DNA of 64,000 nucleotides, from positions 36,450-100,449 of the forward strand of contig NZ_JHVK01000014.1 of NCBI RefSeq assembly GCF_000620105.1. The letters are read 5' to 3'. The notes under the pieces were generated by a model. It had not been told where the DNA came from. It saw nothing but the letters and a program-made list of their open reading frames with translations, and ran no database searches. Of the stretch, positions 51,063 through 60,028 are shown piece after piece. Position 1 is the first letter of the stretch, and each line of letters opens with the position of its first letter. This DNA is from Microvirgula aerodenitrificans DSM 15089. GTDB taxonomy: Bacteria; Pseudomonadota; Gammaproteobacteria; Burkholderiales; Aquaspirillaceae. A program made the translations under genes and the position numbers.

Positions 51063-51484
51063 GATGCCCGACGCGCGGTCGCGGCGAAGGTCACCCGGTT
51101 CAGACCGGCCAGGCGGGCCGCTTCCAGCACCCGCATCACATTGCGGTGCGGCGTCATCTCGTCGGCATAGATCACCAGCGGATGGTCGGCGTTGCCGGCT
51201 GCCGCCGCTGTCAGCAACTTCGACAGCGTGGCGGCGTCAGGCAGGGCGAGCGTCTTGCCATCGCCGATGCGGACCTCGCCCTTCGCGTCCAGTCCGACCG
51301 CCAGCGGCGCGGTAGCGGCAACGCCCGGCCGGGCACCGAGGGTCGGCAGGTTCAGCTTGAGGTCGGCAAAGCGCGAATAACTGGTGGTCACCATCAGGAA
51401 GATCAGCACCACCAGCAGCAGGTCGATCAGCGGAATGAAGTTGATTTCCGGCTCGTCACGCCGGCGACCGCGACGGAAGTCCAT
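51059..51484 (-). CDS. exbD: ExbD/TolR-family protein
   Basis: A 141-residue protein with one N-terminal membrane helix carrying the ionisable Asp (FIPLIDLLLVVLIFLMVTTS), the proton-path residue of ExbD/TolR. With ExbB it uses proton flow to energise TonB or a related partner. A C-terminal periplasmic domain follows. It starts on the same four bases as exbB stops. No tonB or tolA is adjacent. Confidence 0.93.
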   Translation of the reverse strand: MDFRRGRRRDEPEINFIPLIDLLLVVLIFLMVTTSYSRFADLKLNLPTLGARPGVAATAPLAVGLDAKGEVRIGDGKTLALPDAATLSKLLTAAAAGNADHPLVIYADEMTPHRNVMRVLEAARLAGLNRVTFAATARRAS

Positions 51485-52089
51485 CAGCGCGGCTCCGCAT
51501 GCACGACTTCGACCAGTCGCAGCGCCTGCTGCTCCATGTCGAGCAGCAATTGGTCGGAACGGGCACGGAAATGGCGGTAGAAGATCATGCTCGGGATGGC
51601 GACGATCAGACCGAAGGCCGTGTTGTACAGGGCAATGGAGATGCCGTGCGCCAGCTGCATCGGGTTTTCACCGGCCGGTCCCTGCGCCGCGAAGATTTCG
51701 ATCATGCCGAAGACGGTGCCCAGCAGGCCAAGCAGCGGCGCCATGGCGGCGATGGTGCCCAGCGTGGTCAGGAAACGGTCCAGCTCCGGCGACACGCCAC
51801 GCCCGGCCTCCTCGATCGCATCCTTCATGATTTCGCGCGGCTGTTCGGCATTGCGCAGGCCGGCGGCCAGCACGCGCGCCAACGGCGCACCGGACGCCAT
51901 GCGCCGGATCAGACCGTCATCGGCCCCCTGGCGGCGCCAGGTGTCCAGCGTCTCGTCGAGCAGGCATGGCGGGGCAACCACGGCGGCGCGCAGGCTCCAC
52001 AGCCGTTCCAGGATGATGGCGAGCGCGATCACCGAGGCAAGAATCAGAAACCAGATCGGCCATCCGGCCGCTTCAATTATGGCCAACAC
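51484..52089 (-). CDS. exbB: ExbB/TolQ/MotA-family proton channel protein
   Basis: A 201-residue three-helix membrane protein: one helix near the N-terminus (PIWFLILASVIALAIIL), two after residue 110. TLGTIAAMAPLLGLLGTVFG and NTAFGLIVAIPSMI carry the conserved Thr and Gly of the channel. First gene of the exbB-exbD-lpxK-Trm112-kdsB-adk set and divergent from xseA. Confidence 0.94.
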   Translation of the reverse strand: MLAIIEAAGWPIWFLILASVIALAIILERLWSLRAAVVAPPCLLDETLDTWRRQGADDGLIRRMASGAPLARVLAAGLRNAEQPREIMKDAIEEAGRGVSPELDRFLTTLGTIAAMAPLLGLLGTVFGMIEIFAAQGPAGENPMQLAHGISIALYNTAFGLIVAIPSMIFYRHFRARSDQLLLDMEQQALRLVEVVHAEPR

Positions 52090-52449
52090 GGGTACATGAC
52101 TCCGGGCTTTAGCAGACGGTACACTTTACGCGACGCCGGCGATGACCGGCAACCATGAAGAAATTTCCCTGAAAAGTGAAATTGCAGCCAAATGCATGTC
52201 CGGCAAGGATTTTTTCATGTCATCCACAAAAGCTGTGGATAACATTGTGAGCAATGTACCCCCACCCCGCTCCAGCCAGCGCCAATACTGGCTTGCAGTT
52301 GATTTGCCTGTTTTGTGTGCAATTTTTCAGAATCGTTTTAAATCAACAACTTGAACAAGCCCCTCTTGCCATTCCTCCCGGCCAGCCCACCCCGCGCCAG
52401 CGCCGGAAAAGCTTGTGGATGACTTGACAACACAACGGAGAATCGTCCC
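52090..52449. promoter_or_regulatory. Divergent intergenic region between exbB and xseA
   Basis: A 360-base gap with AT-rich parts in an otherwise GC-rich stretch. It should carry promoters for both exbB and xseA. I see no gene or clear operator in it; the TTGTGTGCAATTTTT-type run near 52315 is a weak candidate only. Confidence 0.4.
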
Positions 52450-53796
52450 GTGCCCTTCCCGGACGCCAATGTCATCAGTGTTTCCGAACTCAACCGCCTG
52501 GCCCGGGACTTGCTGGAGTCCGGCCTGCCGGCCCTGTGGATCTCCGGCGAGATTTCCAACCTGACGCTGGCCGCGTCCGGTCATGCCTATTTCTCGCTGA
52601 AGGACGAACGCGCGCAGATCCGTGCCGTCATGTTCCGCAACCGCCTGTCCCAGCTGGGTTTTGTACCGAAGGAAGGCATGCGGGTCGAAGCGCGCGGCAC
52701 GGTCACCCTGTACGAACCGCGCGGCGACTACCAGGTCAATCTGGCCGAGCTGCGCCAGGCCGGGCTGGGCGCGCTGTTCGAAGCGTTCGAGAAGCTGAAG
52801 GCCCGGCTGGCGATCGAGGGCTTGTTCGACAATCGTCACAAAAAGCCGTTGCCAGCCCACCCGCGCGCCATCGGCATCGTGACCTCGCCGCGCGCAGCCG
52901 CATTGCGCGATGTCGTCACCACCCTGCGCCGCCGGGCGCCGGGCATCCCGCTGATCCTGTACCCGGCCCAGGTTCAGGGTGAGGCCGCACCGGCGCAGAT
53001 TGTCGCCGCCATCGAGGCCGCCGGCGCCCGCCAGGAAGTCGATGTGCTGATCGTGTGCCGGGGCGGCGGCAGCATCGAGGATCTGTGGTCATTCAATGAT
53101 GAGCGGGTGGCGCGGGCGGTGTTTGCCTGTCCGCTGCCGGTGGTCAGCGGCGTCGGTCACGAAACCGACTTCACCATCTGTGATTTCGTTGCCGACCTGC
53201 GCGCCCCGACACCTACCGCTGCCGCCGAGCTGACCAGCCCCGACCGGGCCGCGATGCTGGCGCGGCTGGCGGAGCTGCGTCGTCACCTCGACCATGCGCT
53301 GCGTCGCCGGCTGGAGAACGCCGCACAGCGGCTCGACCAGCTTGGACGCCGGCTGGTCCACCCGGGTGCACGACTGAACCAGCAGCGCGAGCGGCTGGCG
53401 GCCGATGGCCGGCTGCTGGAACAGCTGATCCGCTCGCGGCTGGCGTCCACGCGACAACGGGTCGACGGACTTGGAGAGCGGCTGCGCCGCGCAAGCCCCG
53501 ACCTGCCGCGCCGCGCCGAAAGGCTCACCCGCGATGCCGCCGCGCTGACCCGTGCCCGCAACGGCCTGCTGGACGCACACCGCCAGCGGCTGGCCCGGCT
53601 GGCCGACCAGCTGGCAGCCCTGAACCCGGCGGCGGTACTGGCACGCGGCTATGCCATTGTCGAGACCGCTGATGGCCACGCCGCCACCGACCCGGCGCAA
53701 CTGGCACAAAACGAACGGGTCACGCTGCGGCTGGCGCACGGCAGCGTCGATGCGCGCATCAGCCATCCGCCACGCCAGCACGAGCTGCCGCTGTAA
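52450..53796 (+). CDS. xseA: Exonuclease VII large subunit
   Basis: A 448-residue nuclease subunit that degrades single-stranded DNA. It begins at GTG. An N-terminal OB-fold (LWISGEISNLTLAASGHAYF), the RGGGSIEDLWSFNDE and SGVGHETDFTICDFVADLRA motifs, and C-terminal coiled coil are all present. xseB is not adjacent. A bidirectional terminator follows. Confidence 0.96.
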   Translation: MPFPDANVISVSELNRLARDLLESGLPALWISGEISNLTLAASGHAYFSLKDERAQIRAVMFRNRLSQLGFVPKEGMRVEARGTVTLYEPRGDYQVNLAELRQAGLGALFEAFEKLKARLAIEGLFDNRHKKPLPAHPRAIGIVTSPRAAALRDVVTTLRRRAPGIPLILYPAQVQGEAAPAQIVAAIEAAGARQEVDVLIVCRGGGSIEDLWSFNDERVARAVFACPLPVVSGVGHETDFTICDFVADLRAPTPTAAAELTSPDRAAMLARLAELRRHLDHALRRRLENAAQRLDQLGRRLVHPGARLNQQRERLAADGRLLEQLIRSRLASTRQRVDGLGERLRRASPDLPRRAERLTRDAAALTRARNGLLDAHRQRLARLADQLAALNPAAVLARGYAIVETADGHAATDPAQLAQNERVTLRLAHGSVDARISHPPRQHELPL

Positions 53797-53801
53797 AGAA
53801 A

Positions 53802-53832
53802 CGAGGGCGGATGCATGCAGCACCCGCCCTCG
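53802..53832. terminator. Bidirectional terminator
   Basis: CGAGGGCGG and CCGCCCTCG flank a 13-base loop, with TTTT on the plus side. It lies between xseA and the convergent polyamine-binding gene. Confidence 0.8.
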
Positions 53833-53842
53833 TTTTGCTGCT

Positions 53843-54907
53843 TTACGAACCCACCTTGACCCGGGTCCACAGCCGGGTCAGATAGCGCCGCTCCTTTGGC
53901 TCCAGCTCGCGCAGCACCGTCCATTGCCGCACCGTGGCCGGCGCCGGGTTGATGACCGGATTCGCCTTTAGGTCCGGCCGGAAAAACGCCGCGGCGGTGC
54001 TGACCGGATTGGTCGCGCCATTCAGATTGGTCAGTTGCGCCGCATTGCGGCCTTCCAGCATGAAGTTCATGAACTGCAGCGCCAGATCCGGGCGGCGTGC
54101 ACTCTTCAGGATCGCCATGGTGTCGACGCCAAGTTCATTGCCCTCGCGCTGCGGCACATTGCCGATGCTGAACTTGCGCTTCGCTGCGCGGGCATCTTCC
54201 TGCGCCTGGAAGAATTCGGTCGAATAGCCGAGCGATACCCAGATATTGCCGACCGCCAGCTCCTTCAGGTAACTGGCATTGGAGAACGTCGCCCAGTAAG
54301 GGCTGGCCTTGCGGATCACCGCAGCGGCCTTGTCATAGTCGGCCAGATTGCGCGTGTTCGGGTCGATGCCCAGGTACATCAGCGCCGCCGCGAACACTTC
54401 GCGCGAACTGTCCAGCACCGTGACCTTGCCCTTGATCTTCGCCAGCACCACTGGATCGAAGATCACTGCCCAGCTGCCGGCATCGACACCGCGCTTTTTC
54501 AGCGCTTCGACGTTGTAGCCGACACTGGTCAGACTGAGCACGGTCGGCACGGTATAGGTGTTGCCCGGATCGTATGACTGGTTCAGATAGGCCGGCGCCA
54601 CATTGCGCAGGTTCGGCAGCTTGCCGTGGTCAAGCGGCAGCAGCAGATGCTGCCTGGCCATCGCCTGGATCACGAAGCTGGACGGAAACACCATGTCGTA
54701 ACCCCTGGCGCCGCTGGCCAGCTTGGCCAGCATCTCCTCGTTGTCACCGTAGAAATCCTGCACCACGCGGCAGGCGCACTGCCGCTGGAAATCGTCGAGT
54801 ATCTTTTGCGACAGTGAGCCGCTCCAGTTGTACAGATGCAGCACATCGCCGGTTCCCGCCAGAGCGGTGGCGGACATGAGCGTCAACAACCAGGCCAGTT
54901 TCTTCAA
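53843..54907 (-). CDS. Polyamine-type ABC transporter substrate-binding protein
   Basis: A 354-residue exported binding protein of the PotD/PotF type. A signal peptide (cleavage after ATALA) is followed by LHLYNWSGSLSQKILDDFQ and GYDMVFPSSFVIQAMA, family marks for the first lobe, then YWATFSNASYLKELAVGNIW in the second. Putrescine or spermidine is expected but not proven. No permease or ATPase gene is nearby, so it is an orphan binding protein. Confidence 0.9.
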   Translation of the reverse strand: MKKLAWLLTLMSATALAGTGDVLHLYNWSGSLSQKILDDFQRQCACRVVQDFYGDNEEMLAKLASGARGYDMVFPSSFVIQAMARQHLLLPLDHGKLPNLRNVAPAYLNQSYDPGNTYTVPTVLSLTSVGYNVEALKKRGVDAGSWAVIFDPVVLAKIKGKVTVLDSSREVFAAALMYLGIDPNTRNLADYDKAAAVIRKASPYWATFSNASYLKELAVGNIWVSLGYSTEFFQAQEDARAAKRKFSIGNVPQREGNELGVDTMAILKSARRPDLALQFMNFMLEGRNAAQLTNLNGATNPVSTAAAFFRPDLKANPVINPAPATVRQWTVLRELEPKERRYLTRLWTRVKVGS

Positions 54908-54951
54908 TTCGATTCACCTCCACAGTTCGGCGCCATGCGCCACGGACAACC

Positions 54952-54980
54952 GCCCCCGCGCACCAGGTGCGCGAGGGCGG
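54952..54980. other. Stem-loop downstream of dusA
   Basis: CCGCCC and GGGCGG arms with an inner GCAC/GTGC pair flank a short loop between dusA and the binding-protein gene. No T-run on the minus strand, so terminator activity is uncertain. Confidence 0.4.
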
Positions 54981-55013
54981 CAGACAGGCCGGGACACGCC
55001 CGGCCAGAAAGGA

Positions 55014-56060
55014 TCACGCGCCGGTCCGCGCGTGGCGGACGCTGTCGAGGGCGCGCAGGAACAGGCCGCTGTCGGCCCCGTTCAGCAGCGTCGCATCGGA
55101 CAGCATCTGGCGGAAGCGGCGCGCGCCGGTCAGGCCGGTCATCAGGCCCAGCGTATGCCGGGCAATATCGCGCACCCGCCCGCCGGACGCCAGATGGGCA
55201 TCCACATAGGGAATAAAGCGCTCGATGATGTCGCAGCGATCCGCTTGCGGGTGGTCGTCACCGTAATAGCGGGCATCGACGCCGGCCAGCAGATAGGGAT
55301 TGTGATAGGCCTCACGGCCGATCATGACGCCGTCGACATGCGCCAGATGCGCGTCGACCTCGTCCAGGGTGCGGATGCCGCCATTGATCAGGATTTCCAG
55401 TTCGGGATGCTCGGCCTTGAGCCGGTACGCGTAGTCGTACTTCAGCGGCGGCACCTCGCGGTTTTCCTTTGGCGACAGTCCCTTGAGGATGGCATTGCGT
55501 GCATGGACGATAAAAGTCCGGCAACCGGCTTCCGCGACCTCGCCGACGAAGTCGGACACGAAGTCGTAGCTGTCGACCTTGTCGACGCCGATGCGATGCT
55601 TGACCGTGACCGGCAGGCTGCACGCATCGCGCATCGCCTTCACGCAATCGGCCACCAGCGTCGGTTCCTTCATCAGACAGGCACCGAACGCCCCGCGCTG
55701 CACGCGCTCGGACGGACAGCCGACATTCAGATTGACCTCGTCGTAACCCCAGGTCTCGGCCAGCCGCGCACAATGCGCCAGATCAGCCGGTTCGGAACCG
55801 CCAAGCTGCAGCGCCAGCGGGTGTTCACAGGCATCGAAACGCAGATGGCGGCCGACATCACCATGCAGCAGGGCACCGGTGGTCACCATTTCGGTGTATA
55901 GCCAGGTGTGGCGGCTGATCTGGCGGGCGAAGGCACGGTAATGACGATCCGTCCAGTCCAGCATCGGCGCCACGGCAACGTGGCGGGGCGGGAGCTGGCC
56001 GGAAAATCCTTGCCCTGACTGGGTTTTGTCGTTGTCTGCAGCGATCTTGTTGCTGTCCAT
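55014..56060 (-). CDS. dusA: tRNA-dihydrouridine synthase A
   Basis: A 348-residue FMN enzyme that makes dihydrouridine in the tRNA D-loop. VAPMLDWTDRHYR begins the conserved core at residue 30; the catalytic Cys lies in FGACLMKEP after LNVGCPSERV; HRIGVDKVDSYDF and NGGIRT follow. The first 27 residues (DKTQSGQGFSGQ region) are not conserved and lie outside the core. A tyrosine integrase sits right before its start. This is the known arrangement of dusA-associated integrases, whose element supplies a new 5' end for dusA. Confidence 0.95.
   Translation of the reverse strand: MDSNKIAADNDKTQSGQGFSGQLPPRHVAVAPMLDWTDRHYRAFARQISRHTWLYTEMVTTGALLHGDVGRHLRFDACEHPLALQLGGSEPADLAHCARLAETWGYDEVNLNVGCPSERVQRGAFGACLMKEPTLVADCVKAMRDACSLPVTVKHRIGVDKVDSYDFVSDFVGEVAEAGCRTFIVHARNAILKGLSPKENREVPPLKYDYAYRLKAEHPELEILINGGIRTLDEVDAHLAHVDGVMIGREAYHNPYLLAGVDARYYGDDHPQADRCDIIERFIPYVDAHLASGGRVRDIARHTLGLMTGLTGARRFRQMLSDATLLNGADSGLFLRALDSVRHARTGA
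55935..55970. other. Likely attachment-site region in dusA
   Basis: The part of dusA encoding APMLDWTDRHYR is the usual target of dusA-associated integrases. The exact core and the second copy at the far end of the island cannot be seen here. The call depends on the integrase next door. Confidence 0.5.
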
Positions 56061-56092
56061 TTCTACCTGTTTTTGCCGGTTTTCGTCGCTTC

Positions 56093-56154
56093 GGTGCTAC
56101 ATTCCGTGCTACTTTTCGGTGCTGTAGCACCGATCAACGCATCTTCGTAGCACC
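56093..56154. repeat. GGTGCTAC repeats between dusA and integrase
   Basis: GGTGCTAC occurs at 56093-56100, a 7/8 match at 56105-56112, a weaker one at 56118, and exact inverted copies GTAGCACC at 56124-56131 and 56147-56154. They may be integrase arm-binding or repressor sites. See findings. Confidence 0.6.
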
Positions 56155-56167
56155 GGAATCACTTCGC

Positions 56168-57574
56168 ATGGCGACGATAACTAAGCATTTGAAATCAAAC
56201 GGAGAATTATCCTACCGTGCTCAAGTGAGGGTCAAGCAGGGTGGGAAGATCGTCTTCAGCGAAGCCCGCAGCTTTCCCAAGGAACGGCTGGCGCGAGACT
56301 GGGCTGCACGGCTGGAACTCGAACTGAAGGGGCACGGCGCCATCGCCAGGCGCAAGATGGCCAAGGCAACCCTGGGCACGCTAATCGCCCGCTACGTGGC
56401 CGAGCTCGAACCGCACGGCAAGATCGGTCGGACCAAAGGCTACGTACTCGACAGCCTGCTGGCCCGCCCCATCGCCGACAAGGAAGCCCTGGCCCTCGAC
56501 ACGCGCGACGTCATCCAGCATTGCCGCGACCGCCAGGCAGAAGGCGCCGGCCCGGCAACGGTACTGCACGACGTCAGCTACATGAAGTCGGTACTCGAAC
56601 ACGCCAAGCGGGTCTGGGGCATGCCGGTCTCGGCACAGGCCGTGGACGACGCCATGGCCACGCTGCACCAGTTGCAACTGATAGGCAAAAGCCGCGCCCG
56701 CGACCGGCGCCCTACTCCCGACGAACTGGATCGCATCTTTGCCTGGCTCGAACTGCGGCAAAGCACGAGCAAGTCCTTCATCCCCCATGTTGATATCGTC
56801 CGCTTCGCCATCGCCAGTGGCATGCGCGCAGCCGAGATCGAGCGCCTGCTATGGGACGACCTCGACGAAGAGCGCCGGCTGATCCTGGTGCGTCAGCGCA
56901 AGGACCCACGCAACAAGGCGACAAACGATCAGTGGGTGCCGCTGCTCGGCGAAGCCTGGGATCTGGTCCAGGCCCAGCCACGAGATACGGACCGCGTCTT
57001 CCCGTACAACATCCGCTCGGTCGCCGCAGCATGGCAGCGGGCCTGCGTCGATCTCAATATTAACGACCTGCGGTTCCACGATCTTCGCCATGAAGGCATC
57101 AGCCGGCTATTCGAGGCCGGGTTGTCGATTCAGGAAGTGGCAATGGTGTCGGGACACCGGAGCTGGAACAACCTCAAGCGGTACACGCAGCTGCGACCGG
57201 AATCCCTGCATGACCGATTCGGCGCGCCGATCGCAGCCAAGGAGCCACTGCCGGAAGCTAACGGCGAGGACCATGGCAGCTACCTGGGTGAGTGGTCCTG
57301 CCAGGCTGACGTGCTGAACGCCTACGGGTTGCGCCCGAAGGACGTCGCCGGCGTCGAGATTGTGTTTGCCGCAGCGTTTGAGGGAGAGAACCGCTTTGTG
57401 CTGTTCCGGGAGGATGGCAGGCTGTTCGAGGTTGCCAGCGGTGCCGACTGGCTGCCGGAGGCGACGACAGCCAACAGCATCAGGCACCGGGTGAAGACGG
57501 GGAAGATCGGGCGTAGAGGGAGGATGGATTTATTTGCGCCGGAGTTGTTGGAGATGTTGGAGACTGTAGGCTAA
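56168..57574 (+). CDS. Tyrosine-recombinase integrase (dusA-associated type)
   Basis: A 468-residue site-specific recombinase. The catalytic residues are visible: Arg in SGMRAAEI, the H-x-x-R in FHDLRHEG, His in SGHRSWNNL and the nucleophile Tyr in LKRYTQL. The N-terminal 60 residues are the arm-binding type. It has about 85 extra residues after the Tyr (VLNAYGLRPKDVAGVEIVFA and LFREDGRLFEVASG), longer than the usual 380-410. It transcribes away from dusA. Integrases of this position insert at dusA. Confidence 0.92.
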   Translation: MATITKHLKSNGELSYRAQVRVKQGGKIVFSEARSFPKERLARDWAARLELELKGHGAIARRKMAKATLGTLIARYVAELEPHGKIGRTKGYVLDSLLARPIADKEALALDTRDVIQHCRDRQAEGAGPATVLHDVSYMKSVLEHAKRVWGMPVSAQAVDDAMATLHQLQLIGKSRARDRRPTPDELDRIFAWLELRQSTSKSFIPHVDIVRFAIASGMRAAEIERLLWDDLDEERRLILVRQRKDPRNKATNDQWVPLLGEAWDLVQAQPRDTDRVFPYNIRSVAAAWQRACVDLNINDLRFHDLRHEGISRLFEAGLSIQEVAMVSGHRSWNNLKRYTQLRPESLHDRFGAPIAAKEPLPEANGEDHGSYLGEWSCQADVLNAYGLRPKDVAGVEIVFAAAFEGENRFVLFREDGRLFEVASGADWLPEATTANSIRHRVKTGKIGRRGRMDLFAPELLEMLETVG

Positions 57575-57834
57575 CGGCGGGGGAGCCTCCATTGATACCA
57601 ACCTATAGATCTAAGGTCGCCGTCCGTGTATGCGACATATCAGCATGACAACCCACCACGTGGTGCAGTATGCTGAATGGGTTTTCTCTTGGGCAGGAAA
57701 TATTCAGATCATGGAACGGTATTAGAAAGCAGTACTGCCTCACTAAAACAGATTTAGATCGAATACCCCACCTGTGCTTGCATTTAGTTTTAGATAAGCA
57801 TGCAGCTCTAACCATTATAACAATGGAGTTTTCT

Positions 57835-59001
57835 GTGACATCAACTAACAACGATCAGCTTGAAGAATTGAACTCAGCTTTAGAGTTTGAAGGAAATATT
57901 CCCGATAACGAGCCAGATGTAGATGAGGTGGAGGATGAAGATGAAGATGAGGATAATGGCGAGAGTGGCGAGGCGCCCCCTCTTCACTACGACATTACTA
58001 GCTACGGCGTCGATTTTGATGTTGAAGGTCTTGTAAAAAGAATTAAACGGCGTGCCATCATAATACCTGACTTTCAGCGCAAATTCGTTTGGTCACTGCC
58101 AGAATCATCACGGTTCATTGAATCATTATTGCTTGGATTACCTGTTCCTGGAATTTTTTTGGCTCAAGAAGCCGACAGTGGGAAGATGTATGTCATTGAC
58201 GGCCAGCAGCGTTTATTGTCACTACTGTACTTCTTTGATGGATATTTTAAGCCCAAGAAAGATTCCACAACAAATCGCCTATTCCGTCTAACCGGGGTTC
58301 AGAAACCTTATAATGGATCACTCTATACTGACCTAAATGAGGCAGATAGAGAAAATCTTAACAACAGTGTACTTCATGCGACGGTTGTAAAACAGGACAG
58401 TCCCAATGATGGTGATACTAGCATGTATCACATTTTTGGACGCCTCAACAGTGGAGGGCGCCGATTGACTCCTCAAGAGATTCGAACAGCTGTTTATCAT
58501 GGTAGTGTTATAGATGCAATAAAGACTGCAAATTCTCTCCCCAAGTGGAGAAAAATATTTGGCCCAGAAAATGACAGAATGAAAGACCAAGAGCTTATTC
58601 TTCGCTTCTTTGCGATGTATGAACAAGCCAGCAAGTATAAAAAGCCAATGTCAGAATTTTTAAATATTTATGCAAAAAACAATCAACATAGAGATCCAAA
58701 AGAGTGGGAAGTTCTGATCGAACTATTTTCAGAAATCATAACCCGTTTTGCAGCGGCAGTCCCTGAGCGCTTATTCAGACCAGTTAGAAGTTTTAATGTT
58801 GCAGCTTTCGAAGCTTGCACAGTAGGATTAGCCCGTGCACTTGAAAATGGAATCGATCACGACTCTAGTCGTCTTGGTGAGCTATATACTGAACTTTTTA
58901 CTCACAACGAATTTAAAGATTTTATATTTGCCTCAACCAGCAACGTGCAAGTCACCTCCGATCGTCTAAAAATTGCCACAGAAGTTTTCGCAAAAAAGTG
59001 A
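57835..59001 (+). CDS. DUF262-family protein of a two-gene defence-like pair
   Basis: A 388-residue protein with a DUF262 (ParB-like/GmrSD-N) domain: IPDFQRKFVWSL, then SLLLGLPVPGIFLA and the hallmark VIDGQQRLLSLL, followed by FGRLNSGGRRLTPQEIR. These residues form the nucleotide-binding and cutting site in DUF262 proteins of phage-defence systems. The usual DUF1524 HNH end is absent. An acidic Asp/Glu-rich stretch at residues about 30-60 precedes it. GTG 57835 has GGAG six bases upstream; ATG 57823 is also possible. The base composition is far more AT-rich than the integrase. It is followed nine bases later by a HEPN-like gene. Confidence 0.85.
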   Translation: MTSTNNDQLEELNSALEFEGNIPDNEPDVDEVEDEDEDEDNGESGEAPPLHYDITSYGVDFDVEGLVKRIKRRAIIIPDFQRKFVWSLPESSRFIESLLLGLPVPGIFLAQEADSGKMYVIDGQQRLLSLLYFFDGYFKPKKDSTTNRLFRLTGVQKPYNGSLYTDLNEADRENLNNSVLHATVVKQDSPNDGDTSMYHIFGRLNSGGRRLTPQEIRTAVYHGSVIDAIKTANSLPKWRKIFGPENDRMKDQELILRFFAMYEQASKYKKPMSEFLNIYAKNNQHRDPKEWEVLIELFSEIITRFAAAVPERLFRPVRSFNVAAFEACTVGLARALENGIDHDSSRLGELYTELFTHNEFKDFIFASTSNVQVTSDRLKIATEVFAKK

Positions 59002-59010
59002 GGTCTCCAG

Positions 59011-59505
59011 ATGCTTCATCGAGAGAGAGATCGTATTGCTCGAATACTTGAGTTAGGAAAGACAATCCCCCTAGACGAAACGGAGCGAATTGGACACTGG
59101 AGCCGCTACGCCTGCATTGCCTGTGCTGGATATATCGAAGTAGCTCTTAGATTAGTTCTTACTTCCCACGTTCAAAACAAGGCCACGCGAGAAATTTGTT
59201 CATATGTAGTTCGTGACCTTGATAGTATTCAGAATCCAAAAGCAGAGAAATTCATAAATACACTTAGGTATTTTAGTGATGAATGGGGAAGGGAAATGGA
59301 TTCGTTTTTCCTGGGCAATCAGCAGGTAAAGAGCGCCATTGATTCTCTGATGTCAAATCGTCATCTCATTGCCCATGGCCGCACAAGTTCCATCTCACTT
59401 GCCCGAGTTACAGAGTACTTTTCCGAAGCAAACAAAGCCATTGATTTTATTGATGAAATGTTAAATTTACCACAAATACCAAAAGAGAAAAAAACCCGTA
59501 CTTAA
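59011..59505 (+). CDS. HEPN-like protein paired with DUF262
   Basis: A 164-residue alpha-helical protein. SNRHLIAHG holds the R-x4-H motif of HEPN RNases, with ERIGHWSRYACIACAGYIEV before it; this pattern is like MAE_28990/RiboL-PSP-type HEPN domains. HEPN proteins often cut RNA or act as the toxin or effector of defence systems. The gene follows DUF262 by nine bases and is as AT-rich, so they are a unit. A 116-base AT-rich gap follows with no gene. Confidence 0.75.
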   Translation: MLHRERDRIARILELGKTIPLDETERIGHWSRYACIACAGYIEVALRLVLTSHVQNKATREICSYVVRDLDSIQNPKAEKFINTLRYFSDEWGREMDSFFLGNQQVKSAIDSLMSNRHLIAHGRTSSISLARVTEYFSEANKAIDFIDEMLNLPQIPKEKKTRT

Positions 59506-59621
59506 CCTAGAATATTTCAAAAAACCGTTCACTTGACAGAGATTACTGAGTTATACCCATAACAATAATATTGCACCTCTTTCATGGGCCTTTTTAGGAA
59601 ATATTAAATATATCTTTATAA

Positions 59622-59876
59622 CTATAACTGACTTTTTTCCCAACTGTTCCTAGCTGCTTCACGCTGTCGGTCAATATGTCTTGCCAAATCATCTACATGC
59701 ACGCAAACCGGGGCCTTTTGGCTGTTGTTCAACCTGAACGTCGGTACCGGTAGCTGATTGAGCCCGGCCAGCCGCCTAGCCTTCGCCGGTGACAGGCTGA
59801 AGTACTGTTCGCAGATCGCATCCAGCGGAATGACGGTTTTCTCGAACTGAGCCATAAGCAATAGCGTTGTATTCAT
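59622..59876 (-). CDS. PrtN (pyocin activator)-family regulator
   Basis: An 84-residue protein of the PrtN family. It starts MNTTLLLMAQFEKTVIPLDA, then CEQYFSLSPAKARRLAGL, TFRLNNSQKAPVCVHVDDLA and HIDRQREAA, all lining up with PrtN, which turns on pyocin genes in Pseudomonas. ATG 59876 has GGAGG four bases upstream, inside the stop of the gene before it. It is the last gene of the leftward phage-type operon. What it activates here is not visible. Confidence 0.8.
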   Translation of the reverse strand: MNTTLLLMAQFEKTVIPLDAICEQYFSLSPAKARRLAGLNQLPVPTFRLNNSQKAPVCVHVDDLARHIDRQREAARNSWEKSQL

Positions 59877-60028
59877 CATCCCTCCTTCAACGGATTGGCT
59901 GAGGATGGCTCGCCAGGCTCGGAGGCTTGGCAGTTCGGGCAAGGTTGCCTCTGATCCTCCCCCGTCCCGCCGCAGTACCAGCAGGGCTCTGGATCGGTGC
60001 CGTGCGGCACGTCGCGGCGGTCGGTCAT
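59876..60028 (-). CDS. Small zinc-ribbon protein
   Basis: A 50-residue protein with CWYCGGTG and CPNC, a zinc-ribbon like that of DnaJ-type proteins. Ribosome site GGGGAG lies upstream; its stop overlaps the prtN start and its start overlaps the previous stop by ATGA. Phage operons often carry such small zinc proteins. Function unknown. Confidence 0.65.
   Translation of the reverse strand: MTDRRDVPHGTDPEPCWYCGGTGEDQRQPCPNCQASEPGEPSSANPLKEG

Noticed and set aside
57835..59001. DUF262 gene as a full GmrSD-type restriction enzyme
   Set aside because: The C-terminal DUF1524 HNH part is missing; only the first module is seen.
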